Of a stretch of DNA of 64,000 bases, positions 34,949 to 43,155 are shown piece after piece. This stretch comes from Lunatimonas lonarensis. GTDB lineage: Bacteria > Bacteroidota > Bacteroidia > Cytophagales > Cyclobacteriaceae. The stretch's first letter is position 1. Each line of letters starts with the position of its first letter. The DNA lies in NCBI RefSeq assembly GCF_000390185.1, contig NZ_AQHR01000073.1:1-64000 (forward strand), read 5' to 3'. A program made the translations under genes and the position numbers. A model generated the notes under the pieces. The model did not search any database. It saw nothing but the letters and a program-made list of their open reading frames with translations, and was not told where the DNA came from.

Positions 34949-36442
34949 TTACTGTTTTTTTCTGATTTTATGTTCCTTTTCTATCTCCTTTGCGACCACA
35001 CCTCCCGAGATCAGCGAAGGCGGCACCCCCGGCCCGGGTACTGTTAGCTGCCCGGTATAATATAGGTTGGCCACTTTCTTGTTTTTGAGAGAGGGTTTCA
35101 AAATAGCGGTCTGGGTAAGCGTATTTGCCAATCCATAGGCGTTCCCTTTAAACGCATTGTAATCACTCATGAAATCGCTATGTGCATAAGATCGCTTAAA
35201 AATGACGTGGCTCCGGATTTCCTGTCCGCTTAGCGTTTCCAGTCTATCCATCACCATATGGTAGTATTTTTCACGAAGCTCCTCCGTGTCCGATAACCCA
35301 GGAGCCAACGGAACTAAGATGAACAGGTTTTCCTTCCCTTCGGGTGCTACACTAGGATCGGTCACCGAGGGTGCCGAAACATAGAACAGCGGTTTTTCGG
35401 GCCACCTAGGTCGGGTGTATATGGCATCGGCATGCGGCCCCAACGGCTCATCGAAATACAGGTTATGGTGCAGAAGGTTTTTCAGCTTTTTATCTATCCC
35501 CAAATAAAACAATAGAGACGAAGGAGCCATAACCCGGGTGTCCCAGTATTTTTCAGAGTAGTTTCGGTAGTCTACCTGCAACATCTGCGATTCCACATGG
35601 TGGTAATCAGCCCCGGCAACAACCACATCCGCATCCAATTGACGCCCATCTTCCAGGGTAACAGAAGTGGCTTTCCCGTTGCTTACGTTTATTCGACTCA
35701 CCGGACTGTTGTACTGAAAGGTGACTCCCTTTTCTTCTGCGAGGGACACCATCCCTTCAATTATCTTGTGCATGCCCCCCTTGGGGTACCACGTACCAAG
35801 GGCAATATCCGCATAGTTCATCAGGCTGTAGAGTGCGGGGATTTTTTCGGCCGTTTCGCCCAAAAAAAGTACCGGAAACTCCATGAGCCGGATAATCTTA
35901 TCTTCTTTAAAAAACTTTCTAACATGAGTGGACATGGACTGGAATATGTCCATCCGGAAAAGATCCCGCAGCAAGCTCAACCGGGCAAACTCCAACAGCG
36001 ACCTGCTGGGCTTGTGCACCAAGTCGTGAATACCGACCTGATATTTGTAAGCAGCCTGTGAAAGGAACTCATCCAATTGCTTCCCAGATCCGGGTTCTAT
36101 CGACTCCAGCATCTGCCGGAACGAACCAAGCTCGGCGGGGATATTCAACGTATCATCCTTCCCATAGATAACCGCGTACGATGGATCCAAGCGAACCAGC
36201 TCGTAATAATCAGCTACTTTTTTGCCGAATTTCTCAAAGTATCGATCAAAAACGTCAGGCATCCAATACCAACTTGGTCCCATATCAAAAACGAAACCCC
36301 CGGATTCGAACTTTCTAGCCCTTCCTCCTGGGGTACTGTTTTTCTCGACGACGGTCACTTGGTATCCGGCTGTCGCTAGGTGGGTAGCAGCGGAAATACC
36401 AGCAAATCCGCTTCCAATCACCACCACGTGCTTATCACTCAT
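34949..36442 (-). CDS. crtI: Phytoene desaturase CrtI
   Basis: An FAD-dependent amine-oxidase-fold enzyme that desaturates phytoene stepwise to neurosporene or lycopene. The dinucleotide-binding motif is at the N-terminus (VVIGSGFAGISAATHL, residues 7-22), followed by VVEKNSTPGGRARKFESGGF. The C-terminal CrtI signature is present (NLYYTGQLTVPGPGVPPSLI then SGGVVAKEI). At 497 residues it is full length. It begins 3 nt after the sigma-factor stop codon, which ties its expression to that gene. CrtD-type desaturases look similar, but the neighbour crtB supports CrtI. Confidence 0.95.
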   Translation of the reverse strand: MSDKHVVVIGSGFAGISAATHLATAGYQVTVVEKNSTPGGRARKFESGGFVFDMGPSWYWMPDVFDRYFEKFGKKVADYYELVRLDPSYAVIYGKDDTLNIPAELGSFRQMLESIEPGSGKQLDEFLSQAAYKYQVGIHDLVHKPSRSLLEFARLSLLRDLFRMDIFQSMSTHVRKFFKEDKIIRLMEFPVLFLGETAEKIPALYSLMNYADIALGTWYPKGGMHKIIEGMVSLAEEKGVTFQYNSPVSRINVSNGKATSVTLEDGRQLDADVVVAGADYHHVESQMLQVDYRNYSEKYWDTRVMAPSSLLFYLGIDKKLKNLLHHNLYFDEPLGPHADAIYTRPRWPEKPLFYVSAPSVTDPSVAPEGKENLFILVPLAPGLSDTEELREKYYHMVMDRLETLSGQEIRSHVIFKRSYAHSDFMSDYNAFKGNAYGLANTLTQTAILKPSLKNKKVANLYYTGQLTVPGPGVPPSLISGGVVAKEIEKEHKIRKKQ

Positions 36443-36445
36443 ATA

Positions 36446-36958
36446 TTAGTTTCTTGTTTGGTAGATGCTCAGTTGATCCTTGAGAAGCTTCCTTGCAATA
36501 TGAATCCTATTTTTAACAGTTCCTATCGGAATCTGTAATTTGTCAGCAATCTCATGGTACTTGAAGCCACGGAAATGCATCATAAAGGGATCTTTGTAAA
36601 CAGACTCTAGATTCGCGATGGCACGGGTGATGTCGTTCATCGCAAAATCACCGTAGGCGTCGTTTTCGATAATCACGGCACCTGAGTTCAAAAAGTGCAG
36701 GTTATCTGAGGTGTCCACAAAAGTACCTCTGCGTACCATCCGCTGGTAGTTTGTGATAAAGGTGTTTTTCATGATGGTGTATAACCACGCCTTGAGATTT
36801 GTGCCATCAGTAAATTTGTCCTTGTTTGTAAAGGCCTTTACCATGGTATCCTGCAACAAGTCATTTGCGTCATCCACGTCTCTGGTCAGCTTCAGCGCAA
36901 AGGGCTTCAATGATTTGGTAAGCTTGTTCAACGAGTAACTAAATTCAAGTGTTGTCAT
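36446..36958 (-). CDS. ECF-type RNA polymerase sigma factor
   Basis: A 170-residue group 4 sigma factor. Region 2 spans about residues 5-75 (VDDANDLLQDTMVKAFTNKD, LKAWLYTIMKNTFITNYQR) and region 4 about 105-165 (MMHFRGFKYHEIADKLQIPI then GTVKNRIHIARKLL). No anti-sigma gene is adjacent. It is the first gene of the carotenoid operon and is transcribed from an ordinary TACTTTTG promoter, so it could either regulate the operon or only share its transcript. A link to light or oxidative stress is plausible but inferred from what is known of carotenoid-linked sigma factors in other bacteria. Confidence 0.93.
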   Translation of the reverse strand: MTTLEFSYSLNKLTKSLKPFALKLTRDVDDANDLLQDTMVKAFTNKDKFTDGTNLKAWLYTIMKNTFITNYQRMVRRGTFVDTSDNLHFLNSGAVIIENDAYGDFAMNDITRAIANLESVYKDPFMMHFRGFKYHEIADKLQIPIGTVKNRIHIARKLLKDQLSIYQTRN

Positions 36959-36978
36959 GGTTTCCGTTTTTGTTTAAT

Positions 36979-37009
36979 CAAAAGTATGCATCATTAAACA
37001 CATATGCAA
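36979..37009 (-). promoter_or_regulatory. Promoter of the sigma factor-carotenoid operon
   Basis: Minus strand TTG (complement of 37007-37009), 20-nt spacer, TACTTTTG (complement of 36979-36986): a complete housekeeping Bacteroidota promoter with a leader of about 15 nt before the sigma-factor ATG. Confidence 0.7.
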
Positions 37010-37060
37010 GAAAAATGTCTAACTTTTTTTATTTTTTATTAAACGGAAATTTTAATCGAA

Positions 37061-37147
37061 GAACCCAGAACCACAATAATCAGTCGTATAGGTCATTAAA
37101 AACGATATTTCAGCCCGAAAAGTGGGTTCGGAACTCCTGGTTTGGGT
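37061..37147. repeat. Alternative inverted-repeat arms upstream of the carotenoid promoter
   Basis: One 5' arm (37061-37073) can pair with either of two 3' arms: GAACCCA with TGGGTTC (37123-37129), or ACCCA-g-AACCA with TGGTTTGGGT (37138-37147, one bulge). The second arm is followed on the plus strand by ATTTTTTG. It lies outside the predicted operon transcript. May be chance. Confidence 0.3.
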
Positions 37148-37165
37148 ATTTTTTGTTTAATAACA

Positions 37166-37196
37166 ATAAAAAAAGACTAACATTTCTGCTAGTCTT
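37166..37196 (-). terminator. Rho-independent terminator after the dipeptidase gene
   Basis: A 10-bp stem (37173-37182 with 37187-37196, one G-U wobble on the minus strand, loop GAAA on that strand) followed on the minus strand by a T-rich run. It closes the operon that ends at 37220. Confidence 0.85.
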
Positions 37197-37219
37197 GTTT
37201 AATCTATTTTGTTTCTTTT

Positions 37220-38290
37220 TTAAGCCCATGATCTTCTCAAAAAGCGAAGCCAATTACCATGCATGACTCCCTCGATGTCTTTTTCGGAGTACCCCCTTCT
37301 GACAAGCATCCCTGGGATCCGCTGCAAATCGGCAATAGACTCCAAATCATACGGGCTTTGCTCCCTACCATAGGCACCATCCAAATCGCTGCCTATTCCG
37401 ATGTGGTCGGCATTGCCGGCCAGCTGACAGATATGATCCATATGGTCGATAATTTTTTCCAGATCACAATCCATCTCCTTGGGCAGCGACTTCCCTCTGA
37501 TCCATCCCGGTACCATCATCCATGCATCAAGCGCTGCACCTATAACCGCTCCCCTTTCTATTAGGGCCCTTAGCTGTTCGTCACTGAATTGCCGGTTATG
37601 GTTCACCAACGCCCGGCAATTGTTATGACTAGCCCACACCGGACCATTGAAATGATCCAACGCTTCCCAAAAGCTATCATCACACAAATGGGTGGCATCC
37701 AAGATGATATTCAGCGACTCCATTAATCTTAGGAGTTCTCTACCTCTTTGTCCCATAAAGCCCGTGGCATCGGTACCCTGTGCATACCTGCCAGGACCGT
37801 AATGGGCAGGGCCTAAAGCACGTAGCCCGGATTCAAAAGACTTTTCCAAATAGGATAGGTCGATAATTGAATCGGCTCCCTCCAATGAAAGGATGTATCC
37901 AACAGGCTTTTGGCTAGCGGGCTCCCCATCACTCCACAATGCCAAGTGACTTTCCAAGCCGGTCAAATCGGTAATCTGAACCATTTCACCGGCATCTTCC
38001 ATGGCTTTGTACCAAGCCAGCTGCCCTTGTGTCTGTGCCCAGGCCTGATGAGGGGAATGCCAGCCCGGTAGTGGGTTTCCAGGGGCGACATACCGCGCGA
38101 TTTGCGTGGCCACTACCAAGCCAATATGGCCTTCCCGAAGTGTCGGAAGCGATACCGTTGCATTACCGCGGTCGGCTTTGTCGGTAAGCCCCTTTTCCCT
38201 TCCATTTATCTCGTGGAGCGGGCGGGTAAGATCCCGATTCCACTCCAGCGCATTCATACTGAGGTCTAGGTGTGCATCTATCGTAAACAT
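37220..38290 (-). CDS. Membrane-dipeptidase family (M19) peptidase
   Basis: A zinc amidohydrolase of peptidase family M19. Metal and substrate motifs appear in order: DAHLDL (His7, Asp9), LSLEGAD, LDATHLCDDSFWE, WASHNNCRAL, HIGIGSDLDGAYG and the closing GVMHGNWLRFL. No signal peptide, so it is probably cytoplasmic. M19 enzymes often cleave L-Xaa-D-Xaa dipeptides and similar substrates. It is the last gene of a four-gene unit behind a D-amino-acid lyase-like enzyme, a RidA protein and a GntP permease, which fits release of free D-amino acids from dipeptides. 356 residues, intact. Confidence 0.92.
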   Translation of the reverse strand: MFTIDAHLDLSMNALEWNRDLTRPLHEINGREKGLTDKADRGNATVSLPTLREGHIGLVVATQIARYVAPGNPLPGWHSPHQAWAQTQGQLAWYKAMEDAGEMVQITDLTGLESHLALWSDGEPASQKPVGYILSLEGADSIIDLSYLEKSFESGLRALGPAHYGPGRYAQGTDATGFMGQRGRELLRLMESLNIILDATHLCDDSFWEALDHFNGPVWASHNNCRALVNHNRQFSDEQLRALIERGAVIGAALDAWMMVPGWIRGKSLPKEMDCDLEKIIDHMDHICQLAGNADHIGIGSDLDGAYGREQSPYDLESIADLQRIPGMLVRRGYSEKDIEGVMHGNWLRFLRRSWA

Positions 38291-38320
38291 ACTATTCGAA
38301 TCTTAAGGTAGGGGAATTGA

Positions 38321-39442
38321 TCAATAGGTGATTTTCTTGCTCCGCGCCAGTATAGGCCAAACAGCAGATTTTTCTCCCTTTACAATGGTGACCGCCTCGT
38401 CATACAAAGCGACAGTCGGACAAATATGGTAGGGAATTCCCAGGAAAGCATCTCCAACCCGGTACGAATGACCTGCAGGAACGCGGAAAACCAAATGCTC
38501 CTCACTCTGTCCAACGGGTTCCCAGTTTTCCACCCCTAGTAGTGTTACACGGTTTTTCAACGGATTCTCGGCAGCGATGGATTTATGCCCTAAATCCAAA
38601 CAGACCAGGTCCGGGCCGGGTAAGGAAATAATTCGGGTCAGTACCAGTGCAGCGGGAACGTAGGGCTGCTCCGGAAGGCCCAGCGAATACCCCCTGTCCC
38701 AATAAATAAAGGTACCCGGCGAACAAACGACCCCCGGACGCAGTGCATGAATCGTAAAGGTGGTGGAACCACCCGCAATGATCTCCACATTGGCTCCTTC
38801 GGAGCGAAGGATGTTTGCCAGCTCTTGGACAGGAGCAAAACCTTCATCACAGGCTCGTTTTCGCTCATTCCAGTTTTCCTGTCGTACGTGCCCATCGTAG
38901 ACATGCATACCCAATACCTTTAATCCTTGCATTGCCAGGCAGCTCCGGTAGAGTTCCTCTGCCGGCTTACCTATTGACACACCGGTACGGTCAGTCCCTG
39001 CATTGATATCCAAGTAAACAGCAAACTCTAAATGCTTTGATACGCCTCTGGACGCCAACTGCCTCGCCACGTCAATATCGTCGACCAAGCAGGAAAATCT
39101 GATATCCGGAAAACTCAGCACCAGGGACTCCCATCTTTCCTGCTTAGGTCCTACGGGCTGATAGGCCAACAGAATGTCTTTGGCACCAGCGTTGACCAAC
39201 AGCTCAGCCTCTGAAACAGTAGCACATTTAAAGGCCCCTATTCCTGCCTCCATCATCAATCGACAGGCATCCACCGACTTATTGGTCTTGATATGGGGAC
39301 GAAGCCGATGCACATCTCCAATGGCCAGGATGGCCTTTTGAATATTCTCGGATACAACGTCTGTGTAGATAAGAAGTGCTGGAGAGTCGATCGAATTAGA
39401 ATCCTTTAGGAGGTAAGCCCCGATTGCTTCCGACATATCCAT
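38321..39442 (-). CDS. D-threonine aldolase / D-serine dehydratase-like PLP enzyme
   Basis: A fold-type III (alanine-racemase-like) PLP enzyme that acts on D-threonine, D-serine or related D-3-hydroxy amino acids. The PLP-lysine segment is RPHIKTNKS (Lys52 with the start used here); many relatives have KTHK, so Asn replaces His. The C-terminal metal site HxC is kept in IPYHICPTVALYDE. I chose ATG 39442, 4 nt after the ridA stop; the frame is also open to an ATG at 39472, but that overlaps ridA by 26 bases. Exact substrate cannot be decided. Context with a GntP permease and RidA favours a lyase/dehydratase releasing an enamine. Confidence 0.87.
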   Translation of the reverse strand: MDMSEAIGAYLLKDSNSIDSPALLIYTDVVSENIQKAILAIGDVHRLRPHIKTNKSVDACRLMMEAGIGAFKCATVSEAELLVNAGAKDILLAYQPVGPKQERWESLVLSFPDIRFSCLVDDIDVARQLASRGVSKHLEFAVYLDINAGTDRTGVSIGKPAEELYRSCLAMQGLKVLGMHVYDGHVRQENWNERKRACDEGFAPVQELANILRSEGANVEIIAGGSTTFTIHALRPGVVCSPGTFIYWDRGYSLGLPEQPYVPAALVLTRIISLPGPDLVCLDLGHKSIAAENPLKNRVTLLGVENWEPVGQSEEHLVFRVPAGHSYRVGDAFLGIPYHICPTVALYDEAVTIVKGEKSAVWPILARSKKITY

Positions 39443-39446
39443 GAAT

Positions 39447-39917
39447 CTATTCGAGTTCGAACAATGCTTCAATTTCTACGGGAATATTTCCAGGCAATGA
39501 TCCAAAACCTACCGCACTGCGGGTACCGATTCCGTTTTCCTCTCCCCAAACCTTGGCAAAAAGCTCGCTGCATCCGTTGATCACGAAGGGATGCTCGCCA
39601 AAATCAACCGTGCTGTTGACCATACCCAGCACCTTTATGACGCGTTTAACTTTATTAAGACTTCCCAGATGAGCTTGGATCGTTGATAGCATGGTCAATC
39701 CTACTTGTTGGGCTGCCAGCTTGGCTTCTTCTTTGTCCATCTCGCGACCTACCTTTCCGGCGATAAGACTACCATCGTCTTTTACAGGACCGTGTCCAGA
39801 GAGGTAAAGATGTTTCCCGTCGATCACAAAAGGTTTATAAACGCCCATAGGAGCTGGTGCCGGTGGCAGGTTCAAACCTAGCGCACTGAACCTTGATTCT
39901 GCTGATGCTATTTCCAT
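39447..39917 (-). CDS. RidA (YjgF/YER057c/UK114) family protein
   Basis: RidA proteins hydrolyse reactive enamine/imine intermediates, such as 2-aminoacrylate released by PLP-dependent serine/threonine dehydratases. The core is visible: LYLSGHGPVKDDGSLIAGKV, a central helix VGLTMLSTIQAHLGSLNKVK, and the end GTRSAVGFGSLPGNIPVEIE, where the Arg corresponds to the catalytic Arg105 of archetypal RidA. At 156 residues it belongs to the longer subgroup. It lies directly between the GntP permease and the PLP enzyme, a position that matches a detoxifying role for that enzyme's product. Confidence 0.9.
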   Translation of the reverse strand: MEIASAESRFSALGLNLPPAPAPMGVYKPFVIDGKHLYLSGHGPVKDDGSLIAGKVGREMDKEEAKLAAQQVGLTMLSTIQAHLGSLNKVKRVIKVLGMVNSTVDFGEHPFVINGCSELFAKVWGEENGIGTRSAVGFGSLPGNIPVEIEALFELE

Positions 39918-39948
39918 GTCTTTATATAGGTTTATTTTTTTGACGAAG

Positions 39949-41268
39949 TTAAAGAATTAAATTCATAGCCAAAACTCCCAGCAAGCCCCCGACTGCGGCT
40001 ACTGTCTCGACCAGAGACCATGTGGTGAGCGTTTGTTTTATGGTCAGGTTAAAGTATTCTTTTACCAGCCAAAAGCCGCCATCGTTAAAATGGGAGAAAA
40101 TCAGACTACCCGAACCAATCGCCAAAACCATCAGGTTTGCATTGACGCCAGAACCCTCGACTAACGGACCAATAATACCAGCCGCGGTGAGCGCGGCAAC
40201 TGTGGCAGATCCGACAGAAACACGGATGATCGCTGCAATCAGCCAGCCCAGTACCAAAGGTGGAACGGCCCAATCCTCCATGGCCGTAGCAATTTCGGCA
40301 CTCACTCCACTGGATACCAGCACTTCCTTAAACGCCCCCGCGCCTGCAATGATCAGAATTACCAATGCGATGTCTTTTACCGCCTTTCCAAAGCTATCCA
40401 TGATGGCAGCGACTGATTTCCCCTTACGGATTCCCAAGCTTACGGTTGCCCAAAGAAGAGAAAACAACATGACTATCCCGGGATCCCCCAAAAACACCAA
40501 CCAAGTGTAACCCGGGACCTCAGGAGACGCATCCAGCAATGCCAGGGACGTCGCTATCAACAAAAAAACCGGCAACAAGGCTGAAACCAAGCTATTGGCC
40601 AACGAGGGCAGTGATTCGGAGGGCTGCATCTCGCTTCGAAACGCTTCCAAAGGCATCACGTGCATTGAACGGATCCACGGCAATCGAGCCATCAACGGCC
40701 CTGCCACCAGAATAAGAGGGATGGCTATAATCAATCCATATATCAAGGTAAGGCCCATGTTGGCATCAAACTGCGCAACCAGTGCAACCGGGGCGGGATG
40801 TGGAGGCAACAAACCATGTGTGACAGACAACGCCGCCAGCATGGGCACTCCAATGTACATAGCTGGGATTTTATACTGATAAGAAACCGTAAAAACCAAG
40901 GGTACCAAAAGAACGAACCCCACATTAAAAAAAAGGGGAATGCCCACTACCAGCGAAGTCAATGTTATCGCCCATTGTATTCGGTACTGCCCAAACAGCT
41001 TCATCAAAAATTCGGCAATCCGCTGGGCAGCACCACTGTCTGCCACAATCTTACCAAGCATGGCACCCAGGGTAATTATGATGATCAGGCCCCCGAGAAG
41101 ATCCCCAATCCCTTTTTGAATCGCCGCCATTACCCTATCCAAGGGGATCCCCAACAGAATTCCAGCGGCTACTGAAACCAATAAAAAGGCGATAAATGGT
41201 TCGAGCTTGACCCATACAATCAGTAGGACCAATAGTAAAATGCTAATGCCTATACCAAGAAAGACCAT
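39949..41268 (-). CDS. GntP-family permease (gluconate / D-serine type)
   Basis: A 439-residue transporter with about 12 hydrophobic helices. Family features include the early LLGGLIIIITLGAMLGKIVA, the signature GLLPPHPAPVALVAQF near residue 150, and the late GSLIFSHFNDGGFWLVKEYF. GntP proteins import gluconate or related sugar acids with protons, and the DsdX branch imports D-serine. Here the first-gene position ahead of RidA, a D-threonine aldolase-like enzyme and a dipeptidase favours a D-hydroxy-amino-acid substrate, but this is inference. Upstream there is only a near-match (TA, three bases, TTTG) to the -7 box. Confidence 0.9.
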   Translation of the reverse strand: MVFLGIGISILLLVLLIVWVKLEPFIAFLLVSVAAGILLGIPLDRVMAAIQKGIGDLLGGLIIIITLGAMLGKIVADSGAAQRIAEFLMKLFGQYRIQWAITLTSLVVGIPLFFNVGFVLLVPLVFTVSYQYKIPAMYIGVPMLAALSVTHGLLPPHPAPVALVAQFDANMGLTLIYGLIIAIPLILVAGPLMARLPWIRSMHVMPLEAFRSEMQPSESLPSLANSLVSALLPVFLLIATSLALLDASPEVPGYTWLVFLGDPGIVMLFSLLWATVSLGIRKGKSVAAIMDSFGKAVKDIALVILIIAGAGAFKEVLVSSGVSAEIATAMEDWAVPPLVLGWLIAAIIRVSVGSATVAALTAAGIIGPLVEGSGVNANLMVLAIGSGSLIFSHFNDGGFWLVKEYFNLTIKQTLTTWSLVETVAAVGGLLGVLAMNLIL

Positions 41269-41351
41269 GGAGATGAATATTCGTTGCGTTAAATTTTCTC
41301 AAAAATTACGGTATTTACGCTGGAAAATTTAACCCGGTCATCATAAAAACA

Positions 41352-42980
41352 TCATCTCTTCACCCATTTTAGTATTTCGGATCTGCCAGAAATCACCACA
41401 CCAACTACGTAGAGGCCGGCATCCACTTCCTCCAAGGATGTCAGAAAAACGGGCTTAATATCGCCCAAAATTCCCTCATGATAAACCAGTATGTGCCCGG
41501 AACCAGATTTCAGGGAAAGGGTGCCGTATTGCTTTTCATATAACATTGGCATGGCAATTTCCAATCTACCACCAACATACGGGTTGGGAAAGACGCGTGC
41601 CGTAGGTTGAACTGGAAAATCCCGAGTCAACCTAGCCAATTCACTTGAGCTTGTCTTGCCATCGAAGTCTACCTGTTGAACCTTATAATAGATCGTACCC
41701 CGGTCTGGTAGCAGTGGGTCAAAAAATTGGTAGTGAGATACACTACTGGTATTCATGCCTCCCGGCACCTCTCCGATCAGCTCGAAGGATTTTGCTCCAT
41801 CTGTGGAGCGGGCTATTTGAAACATTTCGTTGTTTTTCTCCTGTGAAACCGACCAACTGATCGTTGCTCCCGATAGAGAAGCGTGCGCATCAACGCTAAG
41901 CCAATTGACCGGCAGCGATGTAATTACCTCTACGGTGACGGTTCCGTAGGCAGAATTGGTCCAGTTGCCAATCTCAGTTATTTGGTACGTTATGACATAT
42001 ATTCCTGGTTCTGCGTCCGCAGAGACATCGACACTGCCATCTGCATTTAGCCTCACCCATCCGTTTGGATCCGGCTCGATGACGGACAGCGTCACTGTTT
42101 CCAACGAAACCGGCTGTTCCATCAGCTCATCGTTCAGCAGCACGTTGGTGATATTTTTCACACCGACGGTTGTTACCGGGGCCACATCGTCTACCACTTG
42201 GATGGAATTTCTAAAAAAGACTATCTTTCCATCTGCACCATCTATATTGATGACACGAATGCCGAATATCGGCTCGGATGACCCGAACATAAGGGGAGAA
42301 AAAACCACCAAATGTTGGGGTTGAGTGGGGTAGTTCCCCTGATTTACAACGCCCATATTCCAAGAATATCCCCTTAATTCAATTGTCTGTGCTGACAGTA
42401 TTGGCTGACCGGAAATATCCAGGGCTTGAAAGTTCATACGGCTGTTACCGTCTCGTTCGGAGACGACTAGATAGCCGGATTGGGGAATCTCCACCGGATA
42501 GATAACGTCCAAAAATACCTCATTGGCCGGAATGTTACTTCCTCCGATATCCCAGTAGGACCGGAAATCGGGCGTAGAGACCACGTCCTCTATCGCATGT
42601 GCAAAGTTGGCATTCATGTGGCTGATGTAGGTTCCGTCATACTTGGCCACCCCCACCCCGTTTGCGGGAATTTGGTTGGTTCCCAGTCTTGGATGCAGAT
42701 TCTGTACGATGGGCGTTCTGGTAGTGGCAAAAATCTCTACACCATTCTCCAAGAGGATGGTTTCAACAACTACCGGGCTACGATCCGGTAGAGGATTGGT
42801 ACGCGTTGCCGGATTAGTAGTTTGGATAATCTGGTATCCGTCTACCGAAAGCCTAATTTCTTGGATGGAAATGCTATTCGTTGTCTGATTGATGACCACC
42901 TGCCCGGACACACCAAAAAAGACACCTATGTGGAGGTAAATGAATACGATCGACCGTATTTTCATCCATCCCGCTTTCAT
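41352..42980 (-). CDS. Secreted protein with type IX sorting domain
   Basis: A 542-residue exported protein. The signal peptide is MKIRSIVFIYLHIGVFFGVSG-like, beginning at the second ATG (42965); the first ATG adds five residues. The body is beta-rich and not recognised, with a cadherin-like or Ig-like segment (YVITYQITEIGNWTNSAYGT) and a fibronectin-like stretch around 355-450 (LPVNWLSVDAHASLSGATIS). The last 80 residues (RVFPNPYVGGRLEIAMP to EILKWVKR) form a type A sorting domain of the type IX system. Likely cell-surface or released. The same C-terminal arrangement occurs in the next gene upstream. Confidence 0.8.
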   Translation of the reverse strand: MKAGWMKIRSIVFIYLHIGVFFGVSGQVVINQTTNSISIQEIRLSVDGYQIIQTTNPATRTNPLPDRSPVVVETILLENGVEIFATTRTPIVQNLHPRLGTNQIPANGVGVAKYDGTYISHMNANFAHAIEDVVSTPDFRSYWDIGGSNIPANEVFLDVIYPVEIPQSGYLVVSERDGNSRMNFQALDISGQPILSAQTIELRGYSWNMGVVNQGNYPTQPQHLVVFSPLMFGSSEPIFGIRVINIDGADGKIVFFRNSIQVVDDVAPVTTVGVKNITNVLLNDELMEQPVSLETVTLSVIEPDPNGWVRLNADGSVDVSADAEPGIYVITYQITEIGNWTNSAYGTVTVEVITSLPVNWLSVDAHASLSGATISWSVSQEKNNEMFQIARSTDGAKSFELIGEVPGGMNTSSVSHYQFFDPLLPDRGTIYYKVQQVDFDGKTSSSELARLTRDFPVQPTARVFPNPYVGGRLEIAMPMLYEKQYGTLSLKSGSGHILVYHEGILGDIKPVFLTSLEEVDAGLYVVGVVISGRSEILKWVKR

Positions 42981-43138
42981 GACTTTGTTCGTTAAAAATC
43001 GAATGACCCATGCAAAACCTTTGCTTAGAGCCGCTCATTGACTAATTAAAAATACGAATATTTATAGAATAAAAATAAGTTTTTGTAATTAAAAATAGAA
43101 TTTTATTTTACAAAGTATATTTCTATATTTCAAATGCA

Positions 43139-43155
43139 AAATATTGTCAATATTT
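43139..43155. repeat. Perfect 8-bp palindrome over a stop codon
   Basis: AAATATTG-T-CAATATTT: the dyad covers the stop codon of the 782-residue gene. No T-run follows. AT-rich sequence makes chance likely. Confidence 0.3.

Noticed and set aside
35597-36061. Open frame of about 154 codons antisense to crtI
   Set aside because: Shadow of a conserved coding region.
41290-41330. TAATTTTTG as GntP operon promoter
   Set aside because: Near match only, with a three-base spacer; kept as a possibility but not annotated.
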